From NCBI RefSeq assembly GCF_000208745.1, contig NC_030852.1, positions 28,624,314-28,688,313 on the forward strand: DNA of 64,000 bases, in the 5' to 3' direction. Positions 32,548 to 45,692 of this stretch are shown here, piece by piece; positions within the stretch are counted from its first letter, which is position 1; each line of letters opens with the position of its first letter. The notes below the pieces were generated by a model, which searched no databases, was not told the origin of the DNA, and saw nothing but the letters and a program-made list of their open reading frames with translations. The position numbers and the translations under genes were made by a program. Source of the stretch: Theobroma cacao. Lineage: Eukaryota; Streptophyta; Magnoliopsida; Malvales; Malvaceae.

Positions 32548-34673
32548 CGGTAGCAGGGTAGCAGGTTCCAATAATCACTCCTAGTCTTTAGAATGACATG
32601 AATGCCCATATTCTAATCATTGTTAGGCCTACCTTTCATAATGGATTATCAATCTCGCTTCAAATGGGATCAATTTAAAACAAAGAGCCAAGAATTTGGT
32701 GGAGTTTGATATCAGATATGAACTTCAGCTACAGATAAGTTTAAGTCGGCATGTGTAATGAATCCAGCAAGACTTCATAAGTTTCTTAGATAATTTGTTG
32801 TAAAATGCTGGAAGGCAAATAAGGATTCTTGGCATAGATGATTAAACGTGTTTCCTATCATTTTCGAAAGTGGTAATGAAAGGACAGGTTTGATAACATT
32901 TGGCTTCAACGAGAGGTTAGTCGTCTTTAAGGGACCAGGCATTGAATAAATTGTACATTTGATTGGATATGTCAATGCTCATCTCAACTGCCAGCCTCAG
33001 AAAGTGAAACTTATAGCTTAATCACCTGTCTTTTCACCTTGCTCTCCAATGAAACCACGCTGTTCCTTTGCTAGATGTACCTGAGTAACTGGAGCTTTTG
33101 AGCAGCAGATTCAGAATTTTAGATGAACTACCAAGGAGCCTATCATATAAAGCATCATATCTCGTGGGGGTTACGATCTCTATCATCAGCAGGCAGTCTT
33201 GCTGAGGTTCCAGGAGCTTTGATCCCTTCTCCAATTTGGTGATGGGGTGTGGTCCTGTTTTTAATGACCTGTTGTGATCCAAAGGCTTGAGAGACAGGTT
33301 TGGAATGTGAAAATGGTTACCACCAAGGTACCTACCATAGTGGCAGCTGCACTAAGGGAACTAGCTGGAACAGTGTGAGCCTCTTTTCGCAGCATCAGTT
33401 AACATTTGAAACATTTGCAAAATTTTCTGCGGATTGCATGAGTAGCTTGCAAATTTTCTGAGCATCCATATGCTTTGCTGTTTACGGTCCATGCCAGCTT
33501 TGGCATACGTGCTAGCATGATTGACAACTAAAACCTAATCCGTCCGTAAACGTCTACAGTCAACTCAGCCTCTACCTATCAAACTCCAGAGCAAGCTAAA
33601 CGTTATAAAGAATAAAAGCATCAGTAAATCGTAGCTTTGTTCCCGATTCATTGGATTGAAAGCCAACCTATACCTACCCACTTAGGAGAAAAGTATATTG
33701 AAAATGCATCAGATCCAGTAAAGTCTACTTAAATTAATACTGGAAAATGACGGTTTAAAGGCTGATGAGATCCCATTGTTCAACATCTATAATTGGGAAA
33801 AGTAGTATTATCAAGATTTGGCATGTCTTTTTAAGACAAACAAATTCATTTTGTTTACCAGCTCTCAAGCAGTTAAATAAATGAATTGGCGGACGGTTGG
33901 CAGGTTTTCTTTCTTATCTCTCATATTCTCCACAAAAGCCCACTAGGCCTGGTTGGAGCTGAGTTCGTTTGAAATTCGAAAATCTAACACTTCAACCCTT
34001 CAAGTTTAATTCGGCCCGAAGTTGTAAACAGCAGTAACATGACCGTCTCGAGCATCTTTGGAATATGGGTGATTGAATGGCTTCTCACTCTGTCAGGAGT
34101 TCTTTGCTGTCATGCTTTCCTATACATCGCGCTATATATTTTCCACATGCCTTTATGCAATTCGTCATCAATGCCTAATCAAAAGCCGCTTTTGGCCTCC
34201 TTTGTTTAAGCTAAACTCTTGATCTACCATATGAAATGCATAAACAATACGAGCAAGAAATTGGCGCCGCATGACTTACTTGACAAACTTCGAACTCAAA
34301 ACACTCACCATTTATATATCGGAAAGCACTTCAAGGAAAGATTGTAAAACCTAATTTGAACAATTCAGCATGCATTGAGATTCGAGAGAAAGGGAGGACC
34401 TGTTTTAATATCTTACAATGCACCCACAGCACCTACTGATTTAGTGAACAAAGTAAGTCCGGGCCACACATCAACCAGCTCAACATCACAATTATTTGCC
34501 TGGATCCCCAAAGATTTAACATCTTGATTTATTTTTGATGAACTAAGCCAGTTCACTAAAACAGTATTCTGCACTAAGTATTAACTGTAAACAACATTAC
34601 TCCATCTCTTGCAGCATCTTCGATAGAAAGAGTGATCACCCGTTAAAAACGGCAACAACTAAGCCCAAACATA
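32548..34673. other. Intergenic region between CLE copy b and MSBP
   Basis: Holds the upstream region of CLE copy b and the 3' UTR of the MSBP gene. An open frame at 33034-33282 (minus) contains RSLKTGPHPITK, a passing resemblance to a CLE motif, but it lacks the terminal position and a start (see rejected items). No supported gene. Confidence 0.5.
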
Positions 34674-36752
34674 TCACTCCTCCTTAGCATCAGCACCAGA
34701 AGATTTTTCCCCAGTTCCAGGAACTGCGCTATCTGATGGACCATCCTCAGCAGGCTTAGCATCACTTTCTGTAGCTGCTGAGCCTTCACCACTGCCAGCC
34801 TCTTCAGTTATCGGAACAGTCTTCTTGATGGTTCCAACCTTAACATACTTGCTCATGAACTTGTACTCCCAATCCTGCAAAGCCTCCAATTCGAATGGAC
34901 CAAGGCCTGAGATATCCCCAGTTAAATCCTTTTCTTCAAAAGACATCTTTGCAAGAGCTCTGCTAGCATCCTTTCCAGCAAACAGTGCATAAGGTCCACC
35001 GGGTCCGTAAAACATTCTGCAAGAGAGATTACGATCAGGTAACAGCCATGAACTTTCTAATTCAAATATGCATAATTCTTGCATATATATGATTAACCGT
35101 GCCTCTTGCAAATTTTACAATCAGACAGAATTTCTGCACAAATTATGTGCAAAGTGATACTCAAGTATTCCTGACACATTATGCATAGATCATGTGCAAC
35201 AAAATAGCATCAAACCAGTATGGTATTACAATATGAAGTCTCAAGCCAGAAAATAAAGTATTACCAGTTGTACTGAACTTAGCCAGTTACAATGCAAATT
35301 ACTCCAAAAATATGCTAGTTGATGACATTTTTGACATTGTAACTTAAATTTAAACAAACTATTTGACAAGAGAAGCATAAATAAGTTAATGAAATTAATG
35401 CAAATCACATCAAATAGGAATAAATGGAGAGAACTTAAGCGGCAGAAATTATTTTAGCTTTAGAAACATAAATTATTTCAGTTAAAAATGAACCAAAGCA
35501 AATTGTGCAGGAATAAAGTTCGTTGACATAATATTGACAGATAAAGCACAACCAAGTTTGAGGCTTACCTCAAACTCTCTTTATCAACTGTGTGCATATG
35601 GTGCACATGTGTGTGTGTTACTGTGTTAGAGGAAGAAGGAGGCGACAAGGAAAACGCAGGACAGGGGAGTGATCCATTAAGTACTGAAATTAATTTTCCA
35701 GCTTTTGGTTGGAGGGATACACAGTTCACAAAACAGACATATCTATCTCAACTTTTAGCTTAATTGAAATAGTGTTATATCAATTAAGGTACAAAAACAT
35801 GTTCATATCTGTGACCATAGAAACAGGTTAAATCTCCGGATGACAGCAAAGGGCACCATATTATTCAATTTTCATTTTTCACTCAGTCAAAACATGTGAT
35901 TTAGGGTCAAAGTCCGGAAATTTAATTTCACAAGCATTTCTTATATTCATCTCAAAACTTTAGGCACTGATCATCCATTATTAAGAAATCCAATGCAACC
36001 CATCACTGGAATTACGTAGACCAATATAGCTATTTATAATTTTATCACATGGTAGCAATATCATATCCTGCTCAATTATAACCAAAGAAAAATGAAAAGG
36101 GAAGCGTCAAATTGGATAGTCATATCCATCAACTGAAAGTTCAAAGAAACCAGGAGAGCAGCAAAAAGCTGCAACCAAGAAAGCTTACAAGTTCAACCTT
36201 TAATTAAAGCAAGTTAAAAGTATATAAAATAGAAGAAAATATAAAATTAATTCTAGATAACCTCAAAAGCAGTTCCTCATAGAAATAAATAAAAGCCCCA
36301 AAATTTCCATACCCAAAAAGCTAGTGCCATAACAAAGCTGATTTCCCAACAAAACCGTTGACCCAAAAAATTGAGAATAGGAGAAACCCAATATCTTATC
36401 CAAGAAGAAAATCCAAAAGAAAAGAAAAAGTAGCAGCGTTATACCTGCTTTGAGAAACATCATAGATCTGGCCCTTGATGGCCATGAGGAGTGGCTTCTT
36501 GGAATCCGAACCATCATACTGCTTAAGTTCCTCCTCGGTAATCTCGCCGAGCTGGACCGGAGGAGGGAGTGGCTCCATCTGCTCCTCGAAAGCCCTATTC
36601 CGTAGATGTTGATCCCCGGACGACCCAAACAGACCCGTTACGACATAGTAAATGGCCCACAACAGAGCAAGAACCGTGAAGAAAGTGGCCGGAGATAGAC
36701 CCGTATACGCCGTTATGGCCTCCTTCAAAGTCTCCCATAGCTGCAAAGCCAT
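34674..36752 (-). CDS. MSBP: Membrane steroid/heme-binding protein (MSBP/MAPR family)
   Basis: Two exons on the minus strand, 36752-36445 and 35016-34674, separated by a 1428-base intron that splits Arg103; the product has 216 residues. It is a plant homologue of PGRMC1, a membrane-anchored cytochrome b5-like protein that binds steroid and heme. In plants MSBP proteins sit at the plasma membrane, endosomes or ER; MSBP1 modulates BAK1 and brassinosteroid signalling, and both MSBPs scaffold monolignol P450s. The N-terminus starts MALQLWETLKEA, with a transmembrane helix at about 23-42. The cytochrome b5-like domain runs about 68-165 (LGEITEEELKQYDGSD, MAIKGQIYDVS, MFYGPGGPYALFAGKDASRA), with Tyr106 and Tyr112 matching the PGRMC1 tyrosines. 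The acidic Ser/Ala/Glu-rich tail is variable in the family. PPPVQLGE and GDISGLG are closer to Arabidopsis MSBP2/MAPR3 than MSBP1. No upstream ATG is apparent in the leader. Confidence 0.95.
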
Positions 36753-37835
36753 CGCTAAGATCTTTTTTCTTTTTGTCGCCGTTTAGAGTCTTCAGCAGTT
36801 TTGGTCTCAAATTGGACTGGATGGCTTTGATGGTCCCCACCCCCAAGGAGTTTTCTGTCTACATCTTATACTCCTTTTCTCCCGCAAATACTCTTAATTT
36901 ATAGTCCTAATTTAGTTTTTTTTTTAAAGAACTCCACTTTTAAAAACTTATTTCTCTTTTTTTTTTTATTATATTTCTCTTTGTTGGTATCAATAGTTTA
37001 TTAAATTGATTATAGATTTATGATTATTTTAAAAAACATTTATAATGTTAAGATTAAAAGAATAACAATTATGCTTGATTTCTTTTTATTTGTTTGTATC
37101 GATTTGGAGGCCACGGATTCCACGCCAAGAGTAGATTAAATGCATTTTTCTTGAACTTTTTGTCTTTTTTAATCAATTAAATTACCTAATAGTCCTTAGA
37201 AATGGTGGGTCGTCCACATCTATCCTTAATTTATTTACTAGTATTTCTTTTATCAATTCGTATATTATATTATTATTAATTATTATCTTATGTTGAATTT
37301 ACTCAGCTATCCATTTCCTTTTGGGTGAGACGATTTCGGTCACCTACATTTTACTCTATTTTATTAGTGATAATTCTTTTTCCTAAGTTGTTTCACCGTT
37401 GAAACTAAGAGGGAGGGTAATTAAGTCATTCGCGTTAGACAAGTTGGTGGATGGCAGGTCAAAAACAACGAGCGTGGTTATGTCCATGCCAAAAAACGTG
37501 CGCTCTACCAACTTCTTTCAAAGATTTTTCTTGGCATAAGTATTGAGATTTCTAACTCAATTATTTGAATAAAAATTGCGTATTTCTATCGTTAAATTAA
37601 ATATTTAGATCCGTATACATATATTTTGGTCATTGCCAACTGAAACTACATCCTTTTATTACCTGTTTATTTAGTAATGAAACTGACGAAAGCCGAAAAG
37701 GTTAGGATCAAGAAGCATCTAAATTGTACCATCGGAAACGGGGGGCTGTGTAGAGCGGCCTTAAATAAATGCGTGAATGAAAATTAGGATGCTAGCTTGA
37801 CAGCGCCCACGAGCCTCGACGTACTTCCTACTTCC
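36753..37835. other. MSBP promoter side and AT-rich spacer
   Basis: The first few hundred bases form the MSBP leader and promoter (minus strand). The remainder is AT-rich, with no gene recognised. Confidence 0.5.
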
Positions 37836-38510
37836 GTTATGGGTTTGAGCTCGGATCTACTTCTTACTTTCATGATTTCAACGAGATATATGAATTTTAC
37901 GTGATTGTAAAATTAAATATTTAAATTTTATATTATCATCAATTTATAATATATTTTTTTTAGATAACATCATAAAATTAATTAATTAAAATAAATAATA
38001 ACTTATAAATTAATATGAATTGTGACAATTTATATTAGATAAATTTTTTGAGTACTAATAATGTATCACTAAAGACAGTTTATTATTGGTTTGAGCTAAA
38101 AGATACTTCTTACTTTCATGATTTCAACGAGATGTACGAATCTCATATGATTGTGAGATTAAATATTTAAATTTAACATCATTTTTAATTTATGAAATGT
38201 TTTTTATGAGATTAAATCGTGAAATTAACTAGTCAAAGTAAATAATAACTTGTAAGTTTATATGGATCTTGACAATTGATATTAGATGAATTCTATGAAT
38301 ATTAGTAGTGTACCACTAAGAATAGTAAATCCTTATTGGAGCGGAGACTATGTTTATGGGAAGATTTCATGATTCCAACGAAAAAGAATGAATCTCACTT
38401 TAATTGTATATTAGAATGAGATTGAATATTTAAAGTTCATACCATTTTTAACATGAAATTCTTTTTGTGAGATAAAATCGTAAAATGATCAAATCAAAAC
38501 AAATGATTCC
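37836..38510. repeat. Tandem repeat, period about 246-250 bp, about 2.7 copies
   Basis: Units start near 37836, 38083 and 38333. Each contains TTATTGG or a related start, then (units 1 and 2) CTTCTTACTTTCATGATTTC and AACGAGAT. AATTAAATATTTAAA-type sequence, CATAAAATTAA/CGTGAAATTAA and AATAATAACTT follow, ending with GTACTAATAATGTATCACTAA or its variant. The third copy is diverged and truncated near 38510. Units differ by substitutions and small indels, so the array is old. No coding potential. Confidence 0.85.
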
Positions 38511-40148
38511 GATCAAAACAAACAATACTATACGCTTTTAGCTTTTATGCTTTTATGGATTGTGGTTTCTCTTTGGAAGAACAGAAGTGGAAAACGAGAT
38601 TAGAGCTCAACCGAAAACATATGCATGCAAGGGAGGTACAAGTGGTGGAGACCGCCTCCGGATTAATTGTGCTAATCAGGGTTAGGCATAAGCTAGGGAC
38701 AGGCCAGTTAAGAAGCTTGGAAAGGCATGTGGCTTCCTTATCGGCCCTAGTCTGTCTTTGTAATTGTATTTATAACCCCAATAGTAATTTTGTTGTATGG
38801 ATTCTGAGTTAAAGCTTAGGAAGAAAGAAGCATGAAAAGGCAAAGCAAAATTCTCTGCTGTCATATGTTGCAAATATTAGATGCTATTTCCAGGCGTGAA
38901 TGTGATGTTCTCAGCACTGACTTAACAGCTTCGAAATTTGATGTTTAGCAAAGTTATGAGACATGATAAGTCAAGATTCAAAAGTTTCAAAGCTGAAAAC
39001 AAATCTTAGGTTCAAATTCAAAGGATGAAAACAGCAGGATGCTATATTATCAAGATGCTAAACGACACGATCCTGGTTAGAAGGTGGAATTCATTCCCTC
39101 CCACCATTTTGTACCAGGTTCATGTTGTGTGAAATCAGCTATAGGAATGCCTTTCTACTATTTTACAATTATTTTAAGAAGATCGAGTGTTTAGATTTGA
39201 GACAGCTGATTCAGGAATGACCATCATCTTTTGTTTTTCCTGTTTCAACAGTTCAAACATTAACTACAGCACACAAATGACACAAAGTTGCCACAGAAAC
39301 CCGTGAAATGTTGCGTATCAGCAGACACAGCAAGCATTGACAAAAGCCACTTGCTTGGGGAATTACATTAAGTTACCAACATGTGATTATGTTAGAAATT
39401 TGCTATTTCTATCTTCATGCACCTTTGTGGCGTCTATGGAGATTTCAAATCTTAAAACAGTAGATGCAATTCCTCAAATCTTTTGTGTCTGAACTCAACA
39501 CTGAGAAAAACCATTGCTGCAAGCATCATATATCACAAAGGTCCAAAAATGTTTAAGCGTATTGCAAGAACTTCCAGGTTCAAACTAGGAAATAAGAATC
39601 ATACAAACCAAGGTTCTAAAAAAGATCAGTCAGCTTGCGCCGCTTAGGATAAAAATCCATGATATAAGAATGTTCATTAATGTTTTCCATGCACATTAGC
39701 TGTAGTACTCAAGTCATTTCTGAATCCACCTAAACAAGATTCTATCACCTGTAAATTAAAAAAAATGAAAAAATAAAAAATAAAAAAGAAAGAAACAAGG
39801 ACAATTGACCATATATACAGTAATAATACAGATGCCTCTGCCAAAGGGGCGCAGATCATCAGAGAGACCTAAGACCTTCGTAACAAACATAATACACAAT
39901 TAAGACAGTTCTCATCTATCTTCATTCAACCTCCTCTTATTTTGTTTATAGCATAAAAGGAATACATCAACCAAATAAAAAAGGGGGGAAAAAGGGTACA
40001 TAAGCTAAGGTTCTAAACCAACCACAACAAGATTATGATCTTGGTGCTCTAACTAATGAGCACAAGGACTATCCATTAAGAATACTGAGAATGGCCTTAT
40101 CAAGTTGTAGAGATCTCACCTCTAAAGAGCAAACTCAGAAGGCTTAAA
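38511..40148. other. Intergenic region before the F-box gene 3' end
   Basis: No supported gene. Open frames (38555-38812 and others) have no domain. A/T tracts occur near 39750-39795. The part nearest 40148 is the F-box gene 3' UTR. Confidence 0.5.
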
Positions 40149-41514
40149 TCAAAGGGAAAGTGAGCTAACCTCGTCAGTTTTCCATAGCCCTTCTTCATAC
40201 TTGTACCACCTCATAAGCCCTTCATCATTTCTTGTCCGCTGACACATGATGCATGAGTCTTTCATGCATGTGATAAATTGACGTAACTGAGATGCCTTCT
40301 CAAGGATAGACTGATCAAGCTCCTCCATAATTCTTCTTGGGGCAGGAGGAGGTGGTATTTCTATCAGAAGGCAATGAGATATGTTAAGCACTTCTAGGTT
40401 TTGTAAATTATCCAAGATGGAGATCAGGGCATCCTTCACAAGCATTGAGCAGCGGAGGCTCAAAACCTTTATCTTTGGTAGACAAGTTATTATCGTAGTG
40501 GCAAACAAAATGTCAAAAGGTCCCATCACCTTGAGTTCACTAAAATTCTTGCAATTATTGGCAATTTCTTCCATGAGATATGGAGGGTTTGCTATGCTAG
40601 GCATTGTCAGGGATTCAAGATCCCGCCAGATGCGAATAGCTTTGCATATTCCAGTTTTCTTTATTCTGTTCCAAGCTGGCATAACAAGCCGTCTCAGGCG
40701 TGGGCACCTGCAGTAAAGAAAGAAGATCACTTTCCAATGCATTCACCAAAATAGCATATAATTATGAGGAGCATTGCACCGACACATTCTTCAACACCCC
40801 TCCCCCTCCCCCAAGAAGAAAAAAAAAAGAGCAATAGTTTGATCAGCGTAATGGCAGAAAAGGACACTCATATATGCACTAGTTTCAATACCATTAGCAA
40901 ATGCATTTTTAAACAAACACGATGTTAATTGACTGTTGAAACTCAAAGAAAATCATTAGATGTGCTCATTCGTAGGTAACAAATAATCCTTGTTAGCATC
41001 ATCCTTCAAAGATTAATATGATATATCATAATATGTTTTTATTTCAAAGAGATAATCAAAAACTCTAAACAAGAAAAGATGTTTCACTGACAAGATTGGT
41101 AATACCATCAGAAACCTTGAGAAGATTCTAAATAAGTAAAATTCACTAAAATTACCTTTCAGCAGTATAGGTCAATTGATCGTCACTCACATATAGATTG
41201 AAGTGAAAAATCAAGGTCATTATGTTTCCCCGGCTGAGACTCAAAGATATCTTCAAGATACGGGTCAATGTCTTGTCAGAACGAGCATCAACATATACAT
41301 AAGGCTCCAATGGAATTTTAATAAAATTTGACCTCATCACTGATAAATCAAGTGTTTTCCATAGCATAGGATCACAACAAGCCATACGCCATGAACTGCA
41401 GACACTAGCAATGCCTGAAGTTAACTGAACGATGTCAAAAGACTGTAAGATCTTCACCAAGACATCAGCGTCCAAGTCCTCCCATCTCCAAGCAACAGAG
41501 TCACTTTCTTCCAT
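40149..41514 (-). CDS. F-box/LRR protein (At3g48880-like)
   Basis: Two exons on the minus strand, 41514-41156 and 40707-40149, giving 305 residues; the intron splits an Arg codon. The start is the ATG at 41514 (MEESDSVAWRWEDLD); the in-frame codons upstream hold no ATG. The F-box lies at about 10-55: WEDLDADVLVKILQSF, then SVCSSWRMACCDPMLWKTLDL. It would dock onto SKP1/ASK in an SCF ubiquitin ligase. Leucine-rich repeat segments follow, such as CPRLRRLVMP, DLESLTMPSI, CLPKIKVLSL and LQNLEVLNISHC. The C-terminal part has the Cys pair CIMCQR and WYKYEEGLWKTDEVSSL. The target is unknown. A leader intron appears to join a 5' UTR exon near 43560-43369 (donor GTAATT) to an acceptor near 41566; that intron would contain the 206-bp duplication at 42681-43056. 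Arabidopsis At3g48880 has the same architecture. Confidence 0.92.
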
Positions 41515-42680
41515 TCCACAAGTTTCCAATATCTCCAGGGAGTTTCACAGCATCATCAAGCCTACATAGACATGCACTATAGAAGGTTATTCTATTATAT
41601 ATAACTCATATTGAGGATGATATGAAACAATCAGCGCATAGAAATCTAAATCTGGTCCTCAGAAAAAAATCAAGGTAGATACATCACCTATTGTAGGCCA
41701 AGGATTATAAAAACTGTGTTCAGAAGCATTATAAACAGATTGTCTTGATGTTTTCCAAAATGAAGTCAAAGTCCAAAAAATGGAAAGATACTCCCAGCTG
41801 ATTCCAGGCAATAAATTTCAAAATCATATGGAGAAGATAAAAAGGAAGCAAATATCCCAGGTCCAAAATTTCCATTTAAAGATGCCTAGCTATATAAGAT
41901 AAGAAGAATCAAAATGCGATTAAACAAGTATGCACATGTGACCAACCACGAATCAAAATGTGGTCCAAGCCGCTTCCTACCATGTCAGAAAGCAGAATAC
42001 ATACATAAGAGAATGCATTTTATTCACACAAGTACAAGCACACATGTATAGGACAGCACCAGTAAGTGAGGCCCTGACCATAATGTGCTTCAAAAACTTC
42101 ATGTCCCTTGTCTTTCATCCACACTCAGGAGATTATCAATCAATTGGACTCATGTGGAAAAATGGACAATAAGTTGGCAGTGTCTAAAAATTTTAAAATT
42201 ACCATTTCATCCAAAAAAATCTTAAATGTCCAAATTTGGCGACACATTTGAAGGTGTTCATGAATTGATACCACATATTGGCCTTCTATAAAAGCATAAA
42301 TAGATCAACTGTCATGTTAATGATAAATGTCATTTCTTAACATAAATTCAAAACAGAAGTAAAACCTCCAGGGTTATCTACATTCAATCGCCATTGTAAC
42401 ACCAAGAAATCCTACATAACCAAACAGCTAATATCACATCATCCCCCATGATCTCACCCAAATAATGGATCTTGGCTCTTGAGCTAAGGAATCAGGATTC
42501 TATATCCTACAAATGTCTCCCTATTATCTGTTCACATCCTAGCCCCACTCCCAACAATTAAGCACAGTACCACTTGTAAATTTACATTTTATCCCTTTTT
42601 TGCCTTTTTCTCCCACCTCTCAACTTCAACCTACATATCAGAGGCATTCCAAGATTCAAGTCTTCCAGTCTCCCACCAGC

Positions 42681-43056
42681 ATCATATTGTATTTCCTCCA
42701 ACATAATCCAGATACTCTTTAATTATAACCAACTACGACATTACCAAGAAGCCATTCCATGGAAAGTAAGACTCTGGCTACAAGGGAAACACCTAGCACA
42801 CCAAATAACTCTCAATTGGTCGAAATCATGCACCAAAGATTACGCATTGAATGACATATGAATTGACTTAAAAGAATGAAATTTCCATCATCTTGCATTT
42901 CCTCTGACATAATCAAGATACTCTTCAAATTATAAAAGACTACGACATTACCAAGAAGCCATTCCATGGAAGTTAAGACTGAAAACAAGGGAAATACCTA
43001 GCACACCAAATATCTGTCAATTGGTTGACAGCATTGGCCAAAGATTACGCATTGAA
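42681..43056. repeat. Tandem duplication, period about 206 bp
   Basis: Unit 1 (42681-42852) and unit 2 (42887-43056) share long identical blocks, including GACATTACCAAGAAGCCATT, CACCTAGCACACCAAATA/TACCTAGCACACCAAATA and AAAGATTACGCATTGAA, in the same order. The copies differ by substitutions and short indels. It lies in the presumed leader intron of the F-box gene. Confidence 0.85.
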
Positions 43057-45002
43057 CTATCTTGTTCACTCTACGCAAGACAGAAAATTCCTTCCCAATA
43101 ATAAAACTTTCAACTACAAGATCTAAATTCAACAATTTCAGTTCATAAGGACAGAAGCACATAAAATAGAACCAGCCTATGCAATTAAAAGGGACAACAA
43201 TCGACAACATAATCAAGCTTTCATGCTTCAAGAAATCAATGTTCTCTCAATTTTAACGAGATCTTCCATCCTCTTAAAAGAAAAGATCCACGTTGATCTG
43301 ACTTTCACCCCACACTCTCACAAACAACTATAATTATAAAAAAGAAAAACAAACATAGAACCAATTACCTTAAGACAAAGATAACCTTGGCGTGGGGTGG
43401 GGGGTTCGGAATAGGAAGCTTGGTTCTCTTCTGGCCCCGAAAGTGGAAAGAGAAACGTTTTATCTGAATTTCTCCGAAAGAAATGAAAGGGGTGCACTAC
43501 CAGTCTAAACAGAGGATGAGAGAGAATCAGCTGCCAAAAACCCGACCAAGTGTTAAAATTACCCAAAGAGGCTTCCCCTTTGTTTTTTTGTAAGTAGTTA
43601 CCATAAAAGCATCCTAAAATTCCTTTCTTTTAACCTTTTGATTGTTTGGGGTACAATCTCGTACATGTGCGCTCGGTTTTGTACAGAGGACGGATCGTTT
43701 GAGTTTGTGTCGGTGGTTCGATCACGTGCAGAACTGCCCCATCTATAAATTTCAACAGAGATTTTATTGCGACGGTGATTTCATGGGCTCGTACAGAGCA
43801 CCAACCTGGTTTTGAGAGTAGCTTGAGTCTTTAGCAATTTTCTTTTTTAACCTTTTGGCGTTTAGCGTTTAATTCCTTATCAAAATCACAGCCAAAATCT
43901 TTATTTAGATTGCTGTAATTTCAAGCCGTTTATTCGAAAATATTTCTTGAAAGAATTGGTTTAACAAATACACAAAATGTCTCAATAGTTCTTATATTCA
44001 TGTGCTTTCTTCATTTTAATCTCTTTATTCTTATATTTTCTTCACTCTAATCTCTCTATTCAAATCACCATAATTTAATTTTTTAATTTTAAAAATTATT
44101 TCAATTTAATCTTTTCAAAATTTTCCTTTCTCAACATTCTCTGTACTCACTCTGAATACTTTCTTGCAACAATTTTAACATTTTCAACATTTTCAACATT
44201 TTCCTTGCACAACAAGTTTTTGTCATTAGCTTCAAGTCTTTATGTTTAACTGTATATTATTTTTTTTTTCTTTTCTTTTTTCTCTTCTCACATTCTCCCG
44301 TAAGGATAAATCACCAATCACCAAACATTGTCGTCGATCATCGAACGCTAATCTTTGGTTGATAGTCACCAATCGTGGTCATTGAATGCAAGCTGTCGAT
44401 TTTCAGTCCTCGAAAGAGAAGATAAGAGAATAGAAAGAAAAAAATAAAAAAAAAAGAATAAGAGAAAAAAAAAAAAAAAAACAATATATCATTAAAAATA
44501 AAGGTTTTGAGTTTGTGGCAAAAAGCTTGTTATACTTGCAATCCAACAAATTAGACAGCATTTTACTTAGTAGTTAGTAGGTAAGGGAAGAGTAATAATG
44601 CACATACAAAAAAGTTTTTTTATATAAATAATTATTAAAACAAGTAAAAGAAAAAAAATTAAAATCATAATTGATTGAAAATAAATAATCAATTAAGGGT
44701 TTGCTTATTTTGAAGTAAAATATTTTTTGAGAAATATTTTCAAGACTTATACTTGTTTGGAAGATAAAAAATTAATTCCAAATGTAAAATATTTTACAGG
44801 TCAACAAGGTTGATCACGTAAGTATAAATTTTTGGAAAACATAAAAAACACTTTTATATTAACTCTATAAGTATAAGTTTAATGAATATTAATATTTCAT
44901 TTAAAATATTAATATTTAAATTATACAACACAATTAAAATTAAAATTTTTTTCAATGAAATCGTTCAATGCATAAATTTTTTTTTATAAATTGAATAAAT
45001 CT

Positions 45003-45136
45003 TACTAATAATTATAATAAAAATTATTTAAATGATCATCATTTGATAAATATACATTTATAATTGGTTTAAATCCTACTAATAATTATAACAAAAAATA
45101 TTTAAATGATCATCATTTAATGAATACATATTTATA
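45003..45136. repeat. Tandem duplication, period 74 bp
   Basis: TACTAATAATTATAA and TTTAAATGATCATCATTT recur in the same order at 45003-45063 and 45077-45136, with minor differences. The content is AT-rich and non-coding. Confidence 0.8.
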
Positions 45137-45561
45137 AATATATATTTTAGATATCTTGCACAATTGATAAATATTTATATTTTTATAATTATGATAAAAA
45201 AGTGATGAGATGAAATTAAAAAAAAAATTAAAATTTATTTTCATTACAGATATGTGGTTAAATGCTTTGAAAAATATCATTATTGATTTTATCTATTTTC
45301 ATTTTCATTCTTAATTTTAATACTAAATTAGTGAAAATCAAATATCAATATTGTTTTGTAATCAACTTCTAACTCCACTATGGTGAAAAATATTTTTTAT
45401 AAGATTATCCAAATAATAAAAAATATTTTCAACAGTTTATTCAAATAATATAAAAAATTAAATTTTTTTATAAAATATTTTTGAAAAATTTTCTCCAACG
45501 AATCATTTTTCGGCTATTAAAAGAACCCTAAAGTATAACATAAATTACAACATAATTAACC

Positions 45562-45585
45562 TATATATATATGTGTGTGTGTGTG
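45562..45585. repeat. TA/TG dinucleotide microsatellite
   Basis: A TATATATATA run passes directly into GTGTGTGTGTGTG. Confidence 0.9.
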
Positions 45586-45692
45586 AATAATCATTCTTGG
45601 GTATCTTTGTTGCTTATCATATGAATGCATTCTTTTTTCAACTAATTTAGTGAATAATTCTAAATTCTATCTTTATTTTTTATAACGCCACA

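Larger units (their letters stand above)
43620..45690. other. AT-rich intergenic region with short repeats
   Basis: The segment close to 43620 is the likely F-box promoter. Beyond it lies AT-rich DNA with long A and T runs, a 74-bp duplication (45003-45136) and a TA/TG microsatellite (45562-45585). No gene recognised. Confidence 0.55.

Noticed and set aside
33034..33282. Possible third CLE gene (RSLKTGPHPITK on the minus strand)
   Set aside because: The resemblance is limited to GP.P. It lacks the terminal His-Asn, is followed by many more residues, and has no ATG or signal peptide.
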